A stretch of DNA of 64,000 nt from Dyella telluris (GTDB lineage Bacteria > Pseudomonadota > Gammaproteobacteria > Xanthomonadales > Rhodanobacteraceae): positions 2,418,001-2,482,000 of the forward strand of contig NZ_CP060412.1 of assembly GCF_014297575.1 (NCBI RefSeq). The letters run 5' to 3'. The notes beneath the pieces were generated by a model. That model saw only the letters and a program-made list of their open reading frames with translations. It was not told the origin of the DNA and made no database searches. This document shows positions 55,996 to 64,000 of the stretch, one piece after another; within the stretch, counting starts at the first letter, position 1, and each line of letters starts with the position of its first letter. The translations under genes and the position numbers were made by a program.

Positions 55996-56150
55996 CCCAG
56001 GCAGTTCGATGGGAACGAATGGCAGGTAACGGCTGAGATGTCATCCACTGCGATGTCGGGTCACCGGCATCGCAGTTTTTGTATCACTTGCCGCCTTTTG
56101 TGCGATGGCGTTGCTATGGTGCATGGACCATGCATCGCGGAGGACGGGTC

Positions 56151-57185
56151 ATGAGCGAACATGCCGAAGACGTACCGGCACCCCAGCCCATCGAGGAATA
56201 CCAGGCCGTACCCGGCCAGCCATTGCGCCTTGAAGACCTCATGGGTCGCCATCGCCCGCTGGTCATCCGCGGCCTGGTGCGTGACTGGCCCGTGGTGAAG
56301 TGGGCGAAAGAGTCCGACACCGCCTTTGCGCAAGGCATGGCCCAGTGGGACAACGGCACCGACGTCAGCACGCTGATGGTGGCGCCCGAGGCCGAGGGCA
56401 TCATCGGCTACACGCCGGACATGAACGGTTTCAGTTACCAGCACTTCAAGGTGCCGGTCACCCTGGGCCTGCAGCGCCTGGCGAAGTACAGCAGGCGACC
56501 GGACGCGCCGGGTCTGGTGATCCAGAGCGCCGTGATCCGTGACTGCATTCCCGGGTTCCTGGCGGAACATGCGTTGCCGCTGCTGGCGCCCGGTGTGGAG
56601 CCGCGCCTGTGGATGGGCAACAAGGTCACTACGCCTACGCATTTCGATTCGCAGCACAACATTGCTTGCGTGGTCTGCGGCGTGCGGCGTTTCACGCTGT
56701 TCCCGCCGGAGCAGCTGCCCAATCTCTACATCGGCCCGCTGGACTACGCGCCCACGGGCGCGGCGATCAGCCTCGCGCGCCTGGACCGGCCGGACGACCC
56801 GCGTTTCCCCCGCCTGAAGACCGCGCTGGCGGCGGCGCAGGTGGCCGAGCTGCATCCCGGTGACGCGATCTACATGCCGCCGCTGTGGTGGCACAACGTC
56901 GAGTCACTGGAGCAGCTCAATGCGCTGGTGAACTACTGGTGGCCGACGCTCGACGTGGAAGGATCCAATCCCGGTCACGCAAGAGCTGCGCTGTACCACT
57001 GCCTGATGGCCTTCCGCAGCTTGCCGGCCGCGGAGCGCGTGAACTGGCAGAACCTGATCAACCATTATGTCTTCGGTGACGAGGACGCCGTGGCGCATAT
57101 TCCCGAGCATCGTCGCGGCGTACTGGGTCCGCTTACCGCCGAGACGATGGAACTTCTCAAGCAGGGAGCGCGCGCGCACCTGTGA
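56151..57185 (+). CDS. Cupin-8/JmjC-domain Fe(II)/2-oxoglutarate oxygenase-like protein
   Basis: 344 aa, cytoplasmic. Iron ligands fit the JmjC pattern: HxD in TPTHFDSQHNIACVVCGVRRFTLFPPEQ (about residues 165-190) and the distal His in GDAIYMPPLWWHNVESL (about 250). The N-terminal RHRPLVIRGLVRDWPVVKWA-like stretch is typical of cupin-like proteins that sit beside TonB receptors in xanthomonads and caulobacters. The start is ATG 56151 with GGAGG upstream. It leads a run with GH9 and GH20. Substrate unknown; a protein or small-molecule hydroxylase is the family expectation. Confidence 0.87.
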   Translation: MSEHAEDVPAPQPIEEYQAVPGQPLRLEDLMGRHRPLVIRGLVRDWPVVKWAKESDTAFAQGMAQWDNGTDVSTLMVAPEAEGIIGYTPDMNGFSYQHFKVPVTLGLQRLAKYSRRPDAPGLVIQSAVIRDCIPGFLAEHALPLLAPGVEPRLWMGNKVTTPTHFDSQHNIACVVCGVRRFTLFPPEQLPNLYIGPLDYAPTGAAISLARLDRPDDPRFPRLKTALAAAQVAELHPGDAIYMPPLWWHNVESLEQLNALVNYWWPTLDVEGSNPGHARAALYHCLMAFRSLPAAERVNWQNLINHYVFGDEDAVAHIPEHRRGVLGPLTAETMELLKQGARAHL

Positions 57186-57272
57186 GGTAACCCGTTTCGC
57201 TTTGCGCACCGTCGCGCAGTGATGAAGGATTCGTCAGTTGGCTGGCACCCGCAGCAACAAGGATTCGAACTC

Positions 57273-59156
57273 GTGAAAGCCAGGCTCCTCATTCCGTTCC
57301 AGGCATCGGCCAGCGCCACGGGCACGACAAGGTGCCGCCGTCTCGCCATCGCATTGCCGTTGCTCTTCGCGCAGGCGACGCTGGCCTCCGAAGCCAAGGT
57401 GCTGGTCGATCAGGTCGGTTACGACACCGGCGCGGTCAAGCAGGCGATCGTGACGGGTGATGCGACCTCGCCGTCGCGCGCCTTTCGTGTAGTGAATGCC
57501 GACACCGGCAAGGTGGCCATGCAGGGCATGCTGTCCGGCACCGGCAAGGTGGCGCACTGGGATGGCGAATACGCCGTCGCGGATTTCAGCAGCGTGCGCA
57601 CGCCCGGGCGCTATGTCGTCGAGCTGCCGATGGACGGCCATGACGTGCGCTCCTGGACGTTCGAGGTGCAGGACAACGTGCTCGAACGGCACACGCTGTC
57701 CAACGTCATCTATTACTTCAAGGGCCAGCGTTCCAGCGGCCTGATGGACAAGGCCGACACGCACCTGGCGCATCCGGATGGCACGCCGGGTACGCTCGAT
57801 ATCCATGGTGGCTGGTATGACGCCACCGGCGACTACGGCATCCACCTGTCGCACCAGAATCTCACCAGTTACTTCAACCCCCAACAGGTGCCGTTGGCCG
57901 CGTGGAGCCTGCTGAGCACCTGGCGACAGCTGGAAGCGCGCAACGACAAGAACTTCCGCGAGTACAACCGTCGCCTGCTCGACGAAGGCCTGTTCGGTGC
58001 GGATTTCCTCGTGCGCGACAAACGACCGGACGGGTCCTTCTACCAGTCCATCGACGCGCCCGGTCCCGGCAAGCTGCCGCAGGATCGCCGTATCGGCGAC
58101 CCGAACTGGCGCACACAGATCAAGCTGAAGCCGGGCGATCACACCGAGAAGGTCGACCAGCCCGCGCGTGGTCCGCATGCCTACGAAGCCAGCTTCCGCG
58201 GTGGTGGCGGCATGGCCATCGCTGCGCTGGCGCTGGCTGCCAGCACGGGTGTGGAAGGTGACTTCGGCACGAAGGATTACCTCAGGGCAGCCGAAGAGGC
58301 GTACCGTTTTCTGGACGCGCACAACCGCGAGCTGATCAACGACAGCAAGGAAAACATCGTCGACGACTACTGTGCGTTGCTGGCTGCGGTGGAGCTGTAC
58401 CGCGCCACGCACGACGATGCCTGGCGCAAGGCCGCCGATGCGCGCGCCCGTCGCCTGATGGGGCGCCTGGTCAGCCATGGCGGCCATCGCGACTACTGGC
58501 GTGCCGACGACGGCACTCGTCCATTCTTCCATCCGGCGGACGCCGGCCTGCCGGTGGTGGCGCTGGCGGAATACGCCAGCATCGCCGACGCCACCCAGCA
58601 GGCCAGGGTGCGCGAAACCGTGAAGCGCTCGTTGCAGGCCGAGCTGGCGGTAACCGCCGAGGTCAACAATCCGTTTGGCTATGCGCGCCAGCTGGTGCGT
58701 GGCGGCGATGGCCGCGTGCGCACGGCATTCTTCTTCCCGCACGATACGGAAGCCGCACCCTGGTGGCAGGGCGAGAATGCGCGTCTTGCCTCGCTGGCGG
58801 CGGCTGCGCGACTGGCTGCGCCGCTCTACAACGGCGACACCGCCTTCCAGCAGCAGCTGCAGGTCTACGCATGGAACCAACTGCACTGGATACTGGGCCG
58901 CAACCCCTACGACAGCAGCATGCTGATGGGCAGCGGCCATCACAACGCGCCGTACATGTTCTTCGACTCCTACGCGTACACCAATGCGCCGGGAGCGATC
59001 ATCAACGGCATCACGTCCGGCCTGGACGATGACGAAGGCATCGCCTTTGATCTGGGCTATGCCCAGACAGGCAAGGACGACGATTGGCGCTGGACCGAAC
59101 AATGGTTGCCGCATGATGCGTGGTACCTGTTCGCCATCAGCCTTCCCCACGACTGA
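57273..59156 (+). CDS. GH9 glycoside hydrolase (probable exo-acting chitooligosaccharide/glucosaminide enzyme)
   Basis: About 627 aa. An export signal (RRLAIALPLLFAQATLAS) precedes an Ig-like CelD_N domain (about 40-125; KVLVDQVGYDTGAVKQAIV, PGRYVVELP) and a GH9 (alpha/alpha)6 barrel. The catalytic Asp pair is in GGWYDATGDYG. The C-terminal block HWILGRNPYDSSMLMGSGHHNAPYMFFDSYAYTNAPGAIINGI has the NP/HH pattern of the family, and the general acid may be the Glu in RWTEQWLPHDAW. GTG 57273 with AAGGA upstream is preferred; ATG 57222 has no ribosome site. GH9 contains cellulases and exo-glucosaminidases; the neighbouring GH20 and nag genes favour the latter. Confidence 0.85.
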   Translation: MKARLLIPFQASASATGTTRCRRLAIALPLLFAQATLASEAKVLVDQVGYDTGAVKQAIVTGDATSPSRAFRVVNADTGKVAMQGMLSGTGKVAHWDGEYAVADFSSVRTPGRYVVELPMDGHDVRSWTFEVQDNVLERHTLSNVIYYFKGQRSSGLMDKADTHLAHPDGTPGTLDIHGGWYDATGDYGIHLSHQNLTSYFNPQQVPLAAWSLLSTWRQLEARNDKNFREYNRRLLDEGLFGADFLVRDKRPDGSFYQSIDAPGPGKLPQDRRIGDPNWRTQIKLKPGDHTEKVDQPARGPHAYEASFRGGGGMAIAALALAASTGVEGDFGTKDYLRAAEEAYRFLDAHNRELINDSKENIVDDYCALLAAVELYRATHDDAWRKAADARARRLMGRLVSHGGHRDYWRADDGTRPFFHPADAGLPVVALAEYASIADATQQARVRETVKRSLQAELAVTAEVNNPFGYARQLVRGGDGRVRTAFFFPHDTEAAPWWQGENARLASLAAAARLAAPLYNGDTAFQQQLQVYAWNQLHWILGRNPYDSSMLMGSGHHNAPYMFFDSYAYTNAPGAIINGITSGLDDDEGIAFDLGYAQTGKDDDWRWTEQWLPHDAWYLFAISLPHD

Positions 59157-59177
59157 CGCTGCACTGTGAGAACCACG

Positions 59178-61475
59178 ATGAAGAAAACACGTTATGTGCT
59201 GGCCCTTGCCTTGTGCGGGCTCACCGCTGTCGCCCATGGCGCGACGCCCAGCCTGATTCCGATGCCGGCGCAGCTGAGCGAGTCCGGCGAAGGTTTCACG
59301 GTGACCGCGCAGACGCCCATCGTGGTCGATGGCGGCGATGCCGACGCACGCGGTGCCGCGGATTACCTCGCCTCGCTCGCCGCGCATACGCGACACCTCG
59401 CACTGCAGGTGCGCACCGGCGTGCCGGAGAGCGGCGCCATCGTGCTCAAGCGCGATCCGCAGGCGCCGGTGGCCAACGCGGAAGGCTATGTGCTGGACGT
59501 CACCCCGCAGGGCATCCGCGTGACCGCCCGTGATGGTGCAGGCCTGTTCTATGGCGCGATGACGGCGTGGCAGCTGCTGACGCCGGCACAGGGTTCCGGC
59601 GACGTGCGTGTTGAACCGGTGCATATCCGCGACGAACCGCGTTTCACCTGGCGCGGCCTGATGCTCGATTCGTGCCGGCACTTCTGGAGCACCGACGAAG
59701 TGCGCACCGTCATCGATCAGATGGCACAGCACAAGCTCAACGTGCTGCACTGGCATCTCACCGACGACCAGGGCTGGCGCATCGAGATCAAGCGCTACCC
59801 CGAGCTCACCCGCATCGGTGCATGGCGTACGCCGCCCACCGTGGGCAAGCAGGGCGAAGCCAAGCCTTACGGTGGCTTCTATACGCAGGACGACATCCGC
59901 GCCATCGTCGCCTATGCCGCCGCGCGCCACATCACCGTGGTGCCCGAGCTGGACATGCCGGGCCACGCGCAGGCGGCGGTGGCTTCGTATCCCGAGCTGG
60001 GCGTCACCGGCACGCGCCCGCCGGTATCGCCCGACTGGGGCGTGAATCCCTACCTGTACAACGTGGATGACCACACCATCGAGTTCCTGCACAACGTGCT
60101 GGACGAGGTGATGGCGCTGTTCCCGTCGACCTATATCCACGTGGGCGGCGACGAAGCGGTGAAGGATCAGTGGAAGGCTTCGCCCACGGTGCAGGCACGC
60201 ATGAAGGCGCTCGGCATCAAGAGCGAAGATGCCATGCAAAGCTGGTTCATCGAGCAGATGGGCAAATACCTGATGGCGCACGGTCGCCGGCTGGTCGGTT
60301 GGGACGAGATCCTCGAAGGCGGCGTGCCGCCCAGTGCCACGGTGATGTCGTGGCGCGGTACGCAGGGTGCCATCGATGCAGCGAAGCAGGGCCACGACGT
60401 GGTGCTTGCGCCTGCGCCGCAGCTGTACATGGATTCGATGCAGAGTGATCGCCCGGATGAAACCACCGGCCGGCTGCCGTCGATGTCGCTGGAGAGCTAC
60501 TACAGGTTCGAAGCAGTACCCAAGGAACTGAATGCCGCGCAGGCGAAGCACGTGCTGGGCCTGCAGGCGACTCTGTTCACCGAGCACATGCCCACCTTCC
60601 GCCACATCGAGCATGCGGCGTTCCCGCGCCTGGATGCCTTGTCCGAATCGGCGTGGACGCCGGTGAAGCAGCGCGACTGGCGCCAGTTCCTCGCGCGCAT
60701 GCCCTCGCAGCTCGCCCGCTATCGCACGCAGGACATCGCCTATGCCGACAGCGCGTTCGCGGTAAGCGTGGACGTGGACCGCAACGCCGCCATCACCAGC
60801 GGCCATGCCAGCGTGACACTGGCCAACCAGGCGAAGTTCGGCAACGTGCACTACACCACCGACGGCAGCGAGCCGGGTGCTTCGTCGCCGCTGTACGTGC
60901 GGCCGTTCGCGGTGAACTTGCCGACCACCATCAAGGCGGTAGCGCTGGCGGACGACGGCACGGCCCTGGCGGCCGCGCGCACGCGCGTGCTCGACCTGCC
61001 ATCGCTGCGCACGCGCAGCACCGGTGAGCTGGAGAACTGCCCGGGCAGCGACTTCCGCCTGCGCGTGCAGCCCACGCCCGATGCCACCAGCATGGCGCCG
61101 ACCTACCTGATCAACGTGTTCGACAACTGCCGCATGGTTCGCGCGGCCAGGCTGGACGGCATTGCCGGCATCCGCGTGGAGACCGCCACGCTGCCGCGCA
61201 ACTACGCGCTGGCGCACGATGCCAAGCTGGTGGTGGCCTACAAGTCGACGGCGCCGCAGGGCGAACTCGTCGTGCGGTTGGACAGCTGCAGGGGCAAGGA
61301 GATCGCCTCGATGCCGCTGCCCACCGATCAGCCGGCCACGTTCACCCTGCAGGGTGCGGTGGCCAAGCAGGCGGGCACGCACAACCTGTGCCTGGCGTTC
61401 ACTTCGCCGATCAGCGGGCCGATCTGGGGCGTGGGCGCAGTGACGTTGCTGCCGGCCGACCAGGCGTCGCCCTGA
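59178..61475 (+). CDS. GH20 beta-N-acetylhexosaminidase
   Basis: 765 aa, exported (signal LALALCGLTAVAHG). N-terminal GH20b domain (about 25-140), then the GH20 TIM barrel: FTWRGLMLDSCRHFWSTDEV, LNVLHWHLTDDQGWRIEIKRYPEL, PELDMPGHAQAAVASYPEL, and the catalytic Asp-Glu pair in HVGGDEAVKDQW (about residue 325). A chitobiase C-terminal-type domain follows (VHYTTDGSEPGASSPLYV), and the last 150 residues resemble a carbohydrate-binding or beta-sandwich module. ATG 59178 begins MKKTRYV; a GTG 12 bases earlier is possible. It releases GlcNAc from chitooligosaccharides for NagP and NagK. It lies 21 bases after the GH9 gene. Confidence 0.95.
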   Translation: MKKTRYVLALALCGLTAVAHGATPSLIPMPAQLSESGEGFTVTAQTPIVVDGGDADARGAADYLASLAAHTRHLALQVRTGVPESGAIVLKRDPQAPVANAEGYVLDVTPQGIRVTARDGAGLFYGAMTAWQLLTPAQGSGDVRVEPVHIRDEPRFTWRGLMLDSCRHFWSTDEVRTVIDQMAQHKLNVLHWHLTDDQGWRIEIKRYPELTRIGAWRTPPTVGKQGEAKPYGGFYTQDDIRAIVAYAAARHITVVPELDMPGHAQAAVASYPELGVTGTRPPVSPDWGVNPYLYNVDDHTIEFLHNVLDEVMALFPSTYIHVGGDEAVKDQWKASPTVQARMKALGIKSEDAMQSWFIEQMGKYLMAHGRRLVGWDEILEGGVPPSATVMSWRGTQGAIDAAKQGHDVVLAPAPQLYMDSMQSDRPDETTGRLPSMSLESYYRFEAVPKELNAAQAKHVLGLQATLFTEHMPTFRHIEHAAFPRLDALSESAWTPVKQRDWRQFLARMPSQLARYRTQDIAYADSAFAVSVDVDRNAAITSGHASVTLANQAKFGNVHYTTDGSEPGASSPLYVRPFAVNLPTTIKAVALADDGTALAAARTRVLDLPSLRTRSTGELENCPGSDFRLRVQPTPDATSMAPTYLINVFDNCRMVRAARLDGIAGIRVETATLPRNYALAHDAKLVVAYKSTAPQGELVVRLDSCRGKEIASMPLPTDQPATFTLQGAVAKQAGTHNLCLAFTSPISGPIWGVGAVTLLPADQASP

Positions 61476-61624
61476 GGTCATGCGCCGCGTCGACAGGGGA
61501 CTGTCGACGCGGCGAGGAATCGGGAATCCGTTCTCTGCTACTACGTACGGACAGTTGAGCGCCACGGTCTCCCGCTGGCATGCTCCGGCGGGTCGCCGGA
61601 GGGCGACCACATCAGGGGAATGTC

Positions 61625-63169
61625 ATGCAGCACGACGCCGCGGAAACGCAGGACGGGCAGATGATGCCCGGGATCGGTCCCGACGCGGTTGCGTCGGCGC
61701 GCCCGGCAAGCTTCGAGGTGACTTACGGCCAGAAGACGGGCATGACGACCGTACCTGCCGATTCATTCAAGTTCGCCGGCAAGGGGCGCATCAGCGTTGA
61801 CGGCCAACAGGTGGAGCTGACCGGTCGCCAGCGTGCCCTGCTCAGCAAGGAACAGACGCATACGCTGCCGCTGGCGGCCATCGTCAACGTGCAACGGGCC
61901 GGCAACGTCATCCGCTTTGACCTGCAGGAGCCGGGTGCCGGCAAGCGCTACGCCCGGTTTGCCGTATCCAGCGAAGCGCAGGCGCGCGCGCTGGAAGCCT
62001 TGCTTCCTTCGGTGAAGACCGAGGCCTTTGTCGCCAGCCAGGCGGAACTGGCCGATTTCCATCGACGACTGGATGCGTTGAGCCCGCATGCACCGGTGAC
62101 CCTGGTGATCGTGGCGATCAACATCATCGTGTTCGTCGCCATGTGCATCGGTGGTGCCGGCCTGTTCAATCCGGATGGCGACGTGGCCATCCGCTGGGGA
62201 TCGAACTACGGCCCGCTCACCATGGGCGGCCAGTGGTGGCGCCTGCTCACTGCCAACTACATCCACTTCGGCATCATCCATATCGCGCTCAACATGTGGG
62301 CGCTGTACCAAAGCGGTCGCATGGCCGAGCGCTTGTTCGGCAGCGCGCGCTACACGTTGCTCTACGTGTTTGCCGGCATCAGCGGCAGCATCGCCAGCCT
62401 GTTGTGGAACCCGGTGGTGAACGGCGCCGGTGCCTCGGGGGCGATCTTCGGCGTGTTCGGCGGGCTGCTGGCGTTCGTGATCAATGCGCGCAACCGCGTG
62501 CCCCAGGAAGTGATGGTGGAGCACCGCAACAGCACGATCGGCTTCATCGCCTACTCGTTGTTCTACGGCATGGCGCATGCGGGCATCGACAATGCGGCAC
62601 ACGTGGGCGGCCTGGTGGCGGGTTTTGGCATGGGCCTGCTGCTGGCGCGGCCGCTGACGGCAGAGGCGCGTGCGCGATCCGGCATCGGGCAGTGGGTCGT
62701 GGCCATGTTGGCGGCTGCGCTGGTGCTGGGCGTCTCGTCAAAGCCGCTGTGGCGTCCCTCGCCGGATGTGCTGGCGCGCCAGCAGTTCCAGCAGACCTTG
62801 CTTGGCTTCAGCCCGCAGGAGTCGGCCGCGGTGGCTGCTTCCAACGATCTGGTGGAAAAGGTCCGCGCCGGTCGGATCAGCGAAGCGGACTGGGTGCAGG
62901 CCGTGCGCACGGACGTCGTGCCGCGCTGGCAGCGACTCCACGACGAACTGGCGAACGAGCACCTGCCCGCCGATGACAAGCAGTTCGCCCTGCAGCAGGC
63001 CATGCTGGCGTACGTGGATGCGCGACTGAAGCAGAACACGCTGATCGCCGAGAGCGAGGCTGCCACCGTGGACCGGCTCGGCATGCCCGCGCGGGTGAAG
63101 GCGGCGCGCGAAGAGGGCGATGCGGCGCTGGCGCGCCTTAACGCCATCGTGTCAGCGAAAAAGCCCTAG
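61625..63169 (+). CDS. Rhomboid-family intramembrane serine protease with N- and C-terminal extensions
   Basis: 514 aa. The rhomboid domain (about residues 165-370) has six or more membrane helices, the ALNMWALYQSGRMAERLFG region, catalytic Ser in GAGASGAIFGVFGGLLAF and catalytic His in DNAAHVGGLVAGFGMG. Before it lies a soluble beta-rich segment of about 150 residues (KFAGKGRISVDGQQVELTGRQR) that recalls a PH-like fold; after it lies a Trp/Arg-containing tail of about 130 residues. The start is ATG 61625 with AGGGGA. Substrate unknown; unrelated to the upstream chitin genes as far as I can tell. Confidence 0.92.
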   Translation: MQHDAAETQDGQMMPGIGPDAVASARPASFEVTYGQKTGMTTVPADSFKFAGKGRISVDGQQVELTGRQRALLSKEQTHTLPLAAIVNVQRAGNVIRFDLQEPGAGKRYARFAVSSEAQARALEALLPSVKTEAFVASQAELADFHRRLDALSPHAPVTLVIVAINIIVFVAMCIGGAGLFNPDGDVAIRWGSNYGPLTMGGQWWRLLTANYIHFGIIHIALNMWALYQSGRMAERLFGSARYTLLYVFAGISGSIASLLWNPVVNGAGASGAIFGVFGGLLAFVINARNRVPQEVMVEHRNSTIGFIAYSLFYGMAHAGIDNAAHVGGLVAGFGMGLLLARPLTAEARARSGIGQWVVAMLAAALVLGVSSKPLWRPSPDVLARQQFQQTLLGFSPQESAAVAASNDLVEKVRAGRISEADWVQAVRTDVVPRWQRLHDELANEHLPADDKQFALQQAMLAYVDARLKQNTLIAESEAATVDRLGMPARVKAAREEGDAALARLNAIVSAKKP

Positions 63170-63170
63170 T

Positions 63171-64000
63171 TCAGCGCGAGCGGTCCAGATCCGTCCTGGG
63201 CGCGGGTAGTTCTACGCTTGCGCCGGCGATGCGCACACGGTTGCCGCCGCTGGCCTTCACGCAGTACATCGCGTCGTCCGCTGCCCGCATGAGTTCGCGC
63301 GACGAAAGTCCGTGCAATGGATACGTTGCCACGCCGATGCTGGCCGAGGTGTGCAGGCTGCGATCGGCGAGCTGGCAGGGCGCGTTGATGGCGGCGCGCA
63401 GCTTCTCCGCCACGCTGATGCTGTCGGCCATCGACTGCAGGCGGCACAACAGCACCACGAACTCATCGCCACCCATGCGTCCCACCACGTCGCCCTCGCG
63501 CAGATGGCCGCGGATGCGCTGGGCCACTTCGCACAACAGCAGATCGCCGGTGTGGTGGCCGAAGCGGTCATTCACCTGCTTGAATTTGTCCAGGTCGATG
63601 TAGAGCAGCGCAAGGTTGCCGCCGAAGTGCGTCACGTTCTCCAGTGCTGCCTCGAACTGCTGGTGGAACAGGTCGCGGTTGGCCAGGTCGGTGAGCGGAT
63701 CGTGTCGTGCAATGTGATGCAGGCGCGCTTCCGCCTGTTTGCGTTCGATGGCAGCGGCCACCTGGGTAGAGACGAACTGCAGCAGTTCCTTGTCGGCTTC
63801 CGTGTAACGCGTGGCGTCCGAATAACTCTGCACCACCAGTGCACCCACCGTGGTGCCCTGCGAACACAGCGGCACACCCAGCCAGTGCTGCGCATCCGTG
63901 CCGACGATGGGCAAGGCCGGATCGGAAGGTTTGGCCGGTGTCACCAGCAGGGCTTGTCCGGTGCGGATCACCTGACCCGTCAGCGTGCCGGCATCCAGGC
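63171..64000 (-). CDS. GAF-GGDEF diguanylate cyclase (partial, N-terminus beyond window)
   Basis: About 276 C-terminal residues. The end of a GAF sensor domain (HWLGVPLCSQGTTVGALVVQSYS ... LLQFVSTQVAAAIERKQAE) is joined by a short coiled linker to a GGDEF domain (HDPLTDLANRDLFHQQFEAAL, ALLYIDLDKFKQVNDRFGHHTGDLLL, intact catalytic GGDEF in GRMGGDEFVVLL, YRSADEAMYxAK-like RAADDAMYCVKASGGNRV). It should make cyclic di-GMP from GTP. No RxxD product-inhibition site is visible five residues before GGDEF. The frame is open to the window edge. Confidence 0.93.
   Translation of the reverse strand, partial: LDAGTLTGQVIRTGQALLVTPAKPSDPALPIVGTDAQHWLGVPLCSQGTTVGALVVQSYSDATRYTEADKELLQFVSTQVAAAIERKQAEARLHHIARHDPLTDLANRDLFHQQFEAALENVTHFGGNLALLYIDLDKFKQVNDRFGHHTGDLLLCEVAQRIRGHLREGDVVGRMGGDEFVVLLCRLQSMADSISVAEKLRAAINAPCQLADRSLHTSASIGVATYPLHGLSSRELMRAADDAMYCVKASGGNRVRIAGASVELPAPRTDLDRSR

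Noticed and set aside
53015..56044. A 1009-codon minus-strand frame opposite the second nag receptor
   Set aside because: Mirror of a TonB receptor with an intact signal peptide, plug and barrel; no motif of its own.
56079..56150. Upstream start for the JmjC/cupin protein
   Set aside because: The 24 extra codons have no ribosome site and would be Trp/Arg/Tyr-rich without family resemblance; ATG 56151 has GGAGG at the right distance.
57234..61610. A 1458-codon open frame on the minus strand opposite the GH9 and GH20 genes
   Set aside because: Both plus-strand genes have full catalytic motifs. The antisense frame has only compositional bias (His/Arg/Val) and no start context.

Overview
The window is GC-rich (mostly G/C at third codon positions) and gene-dense, with no rRNA, tRNA, CRISPR array, phage gene or transposase that I could recognise. 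The gene content (Oar-type and other TonB-dependent receptors beside LacI regulators, a Glk-type N-acetylglucosamine kinase, a SIS-type glucosamine-6-phosphate deaminase, the MFS transporter NagP, and leader-peptide attenuators on amino-acid operons) suggests a Xanthomonadales gammaproteobacterium, probably of the Rhodanobacteraceae (Dyella, Luteibacter or Rhodanobacter type). The genus is inference.

Layout. (1) 1-10756, minus strand: a branched-chain amino-acid superoperon, transcribed leader peptide - leuA - ilvE - leuC - leuD - leuB - ilvD - ilvC - ilvG, with ilvG cut by the window edge. It is headed by a Leu/Val/Ile-rich leader peptide and an intrinsic terminator, so it is probably attenuated. 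(2) 10863-13026: a TetR regulator divergent from an isochorismatase-fold hydrolase, with two palindromes between them, then a secreted alpha/beta hydrolase. (3) 13219-29015: a carbohydrate-utilisation locus with two LacI/TonB-receptor pairs, a GH144-type enzyme (the family of endo-beta-1,2-glucanases), an ABC sugar importer (lipoprotein, two permeases, separate ATPase) and a GH1 beta-glucosidase. A shared LacI-type palindrome recurs in front of or inside these genes. I propose uptake and breakdown of a beta-glucan, most likely beta-1,2-glucan or sophoro-oligosaccharides. (4) 29245-32983, minus: hom-thrB-thrC behind a threonine-rich leader peptide. (5) 33158-37071: a periplasmic nucleotidase/cyclic phosphodiesterase lipoprotein and a membrane phosphoglycerol-transferase-like enzyme. 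(6) 37314-61475: an N-acetylglucosamine/chitin-oligosaccharide regulon (nagA, nagB-II, LacI regulator, nagP, two nearly identical nagK copies each followed by a TonB receptor, a JmjC/cupin protein, GH9 and GH20 enzymes). A six-gene pyroglutamate operon (pxpBCA, DUF969, DUF979, pcp) sits on the opposite strand between the two nagK copies. (7) 61625-64000: a rhomboid protease and the C-terminal part of a GAF-GGDEF diguanylate cyclase.

How the parts fit. In regions 3 and 6 the TonB receptors would bring oligosaccharides across the outer membrane, periplasmic or exported glycosidases would trim them, and an ABC importer (region 3) or NagP (region 6) would take up the products. Each system carries its own LacI repressor and palindrome: TGWAAACGTTTWCA-like in region 3, TGACAACGTTGTCA in region 6. 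The two amino-acid operons share an unusual architecture in which the promoter lies so close to the leader ATG that the leader mRNA should be nearly leaderless. All statements come from reading sequence and from family knowledge; no searches were run.
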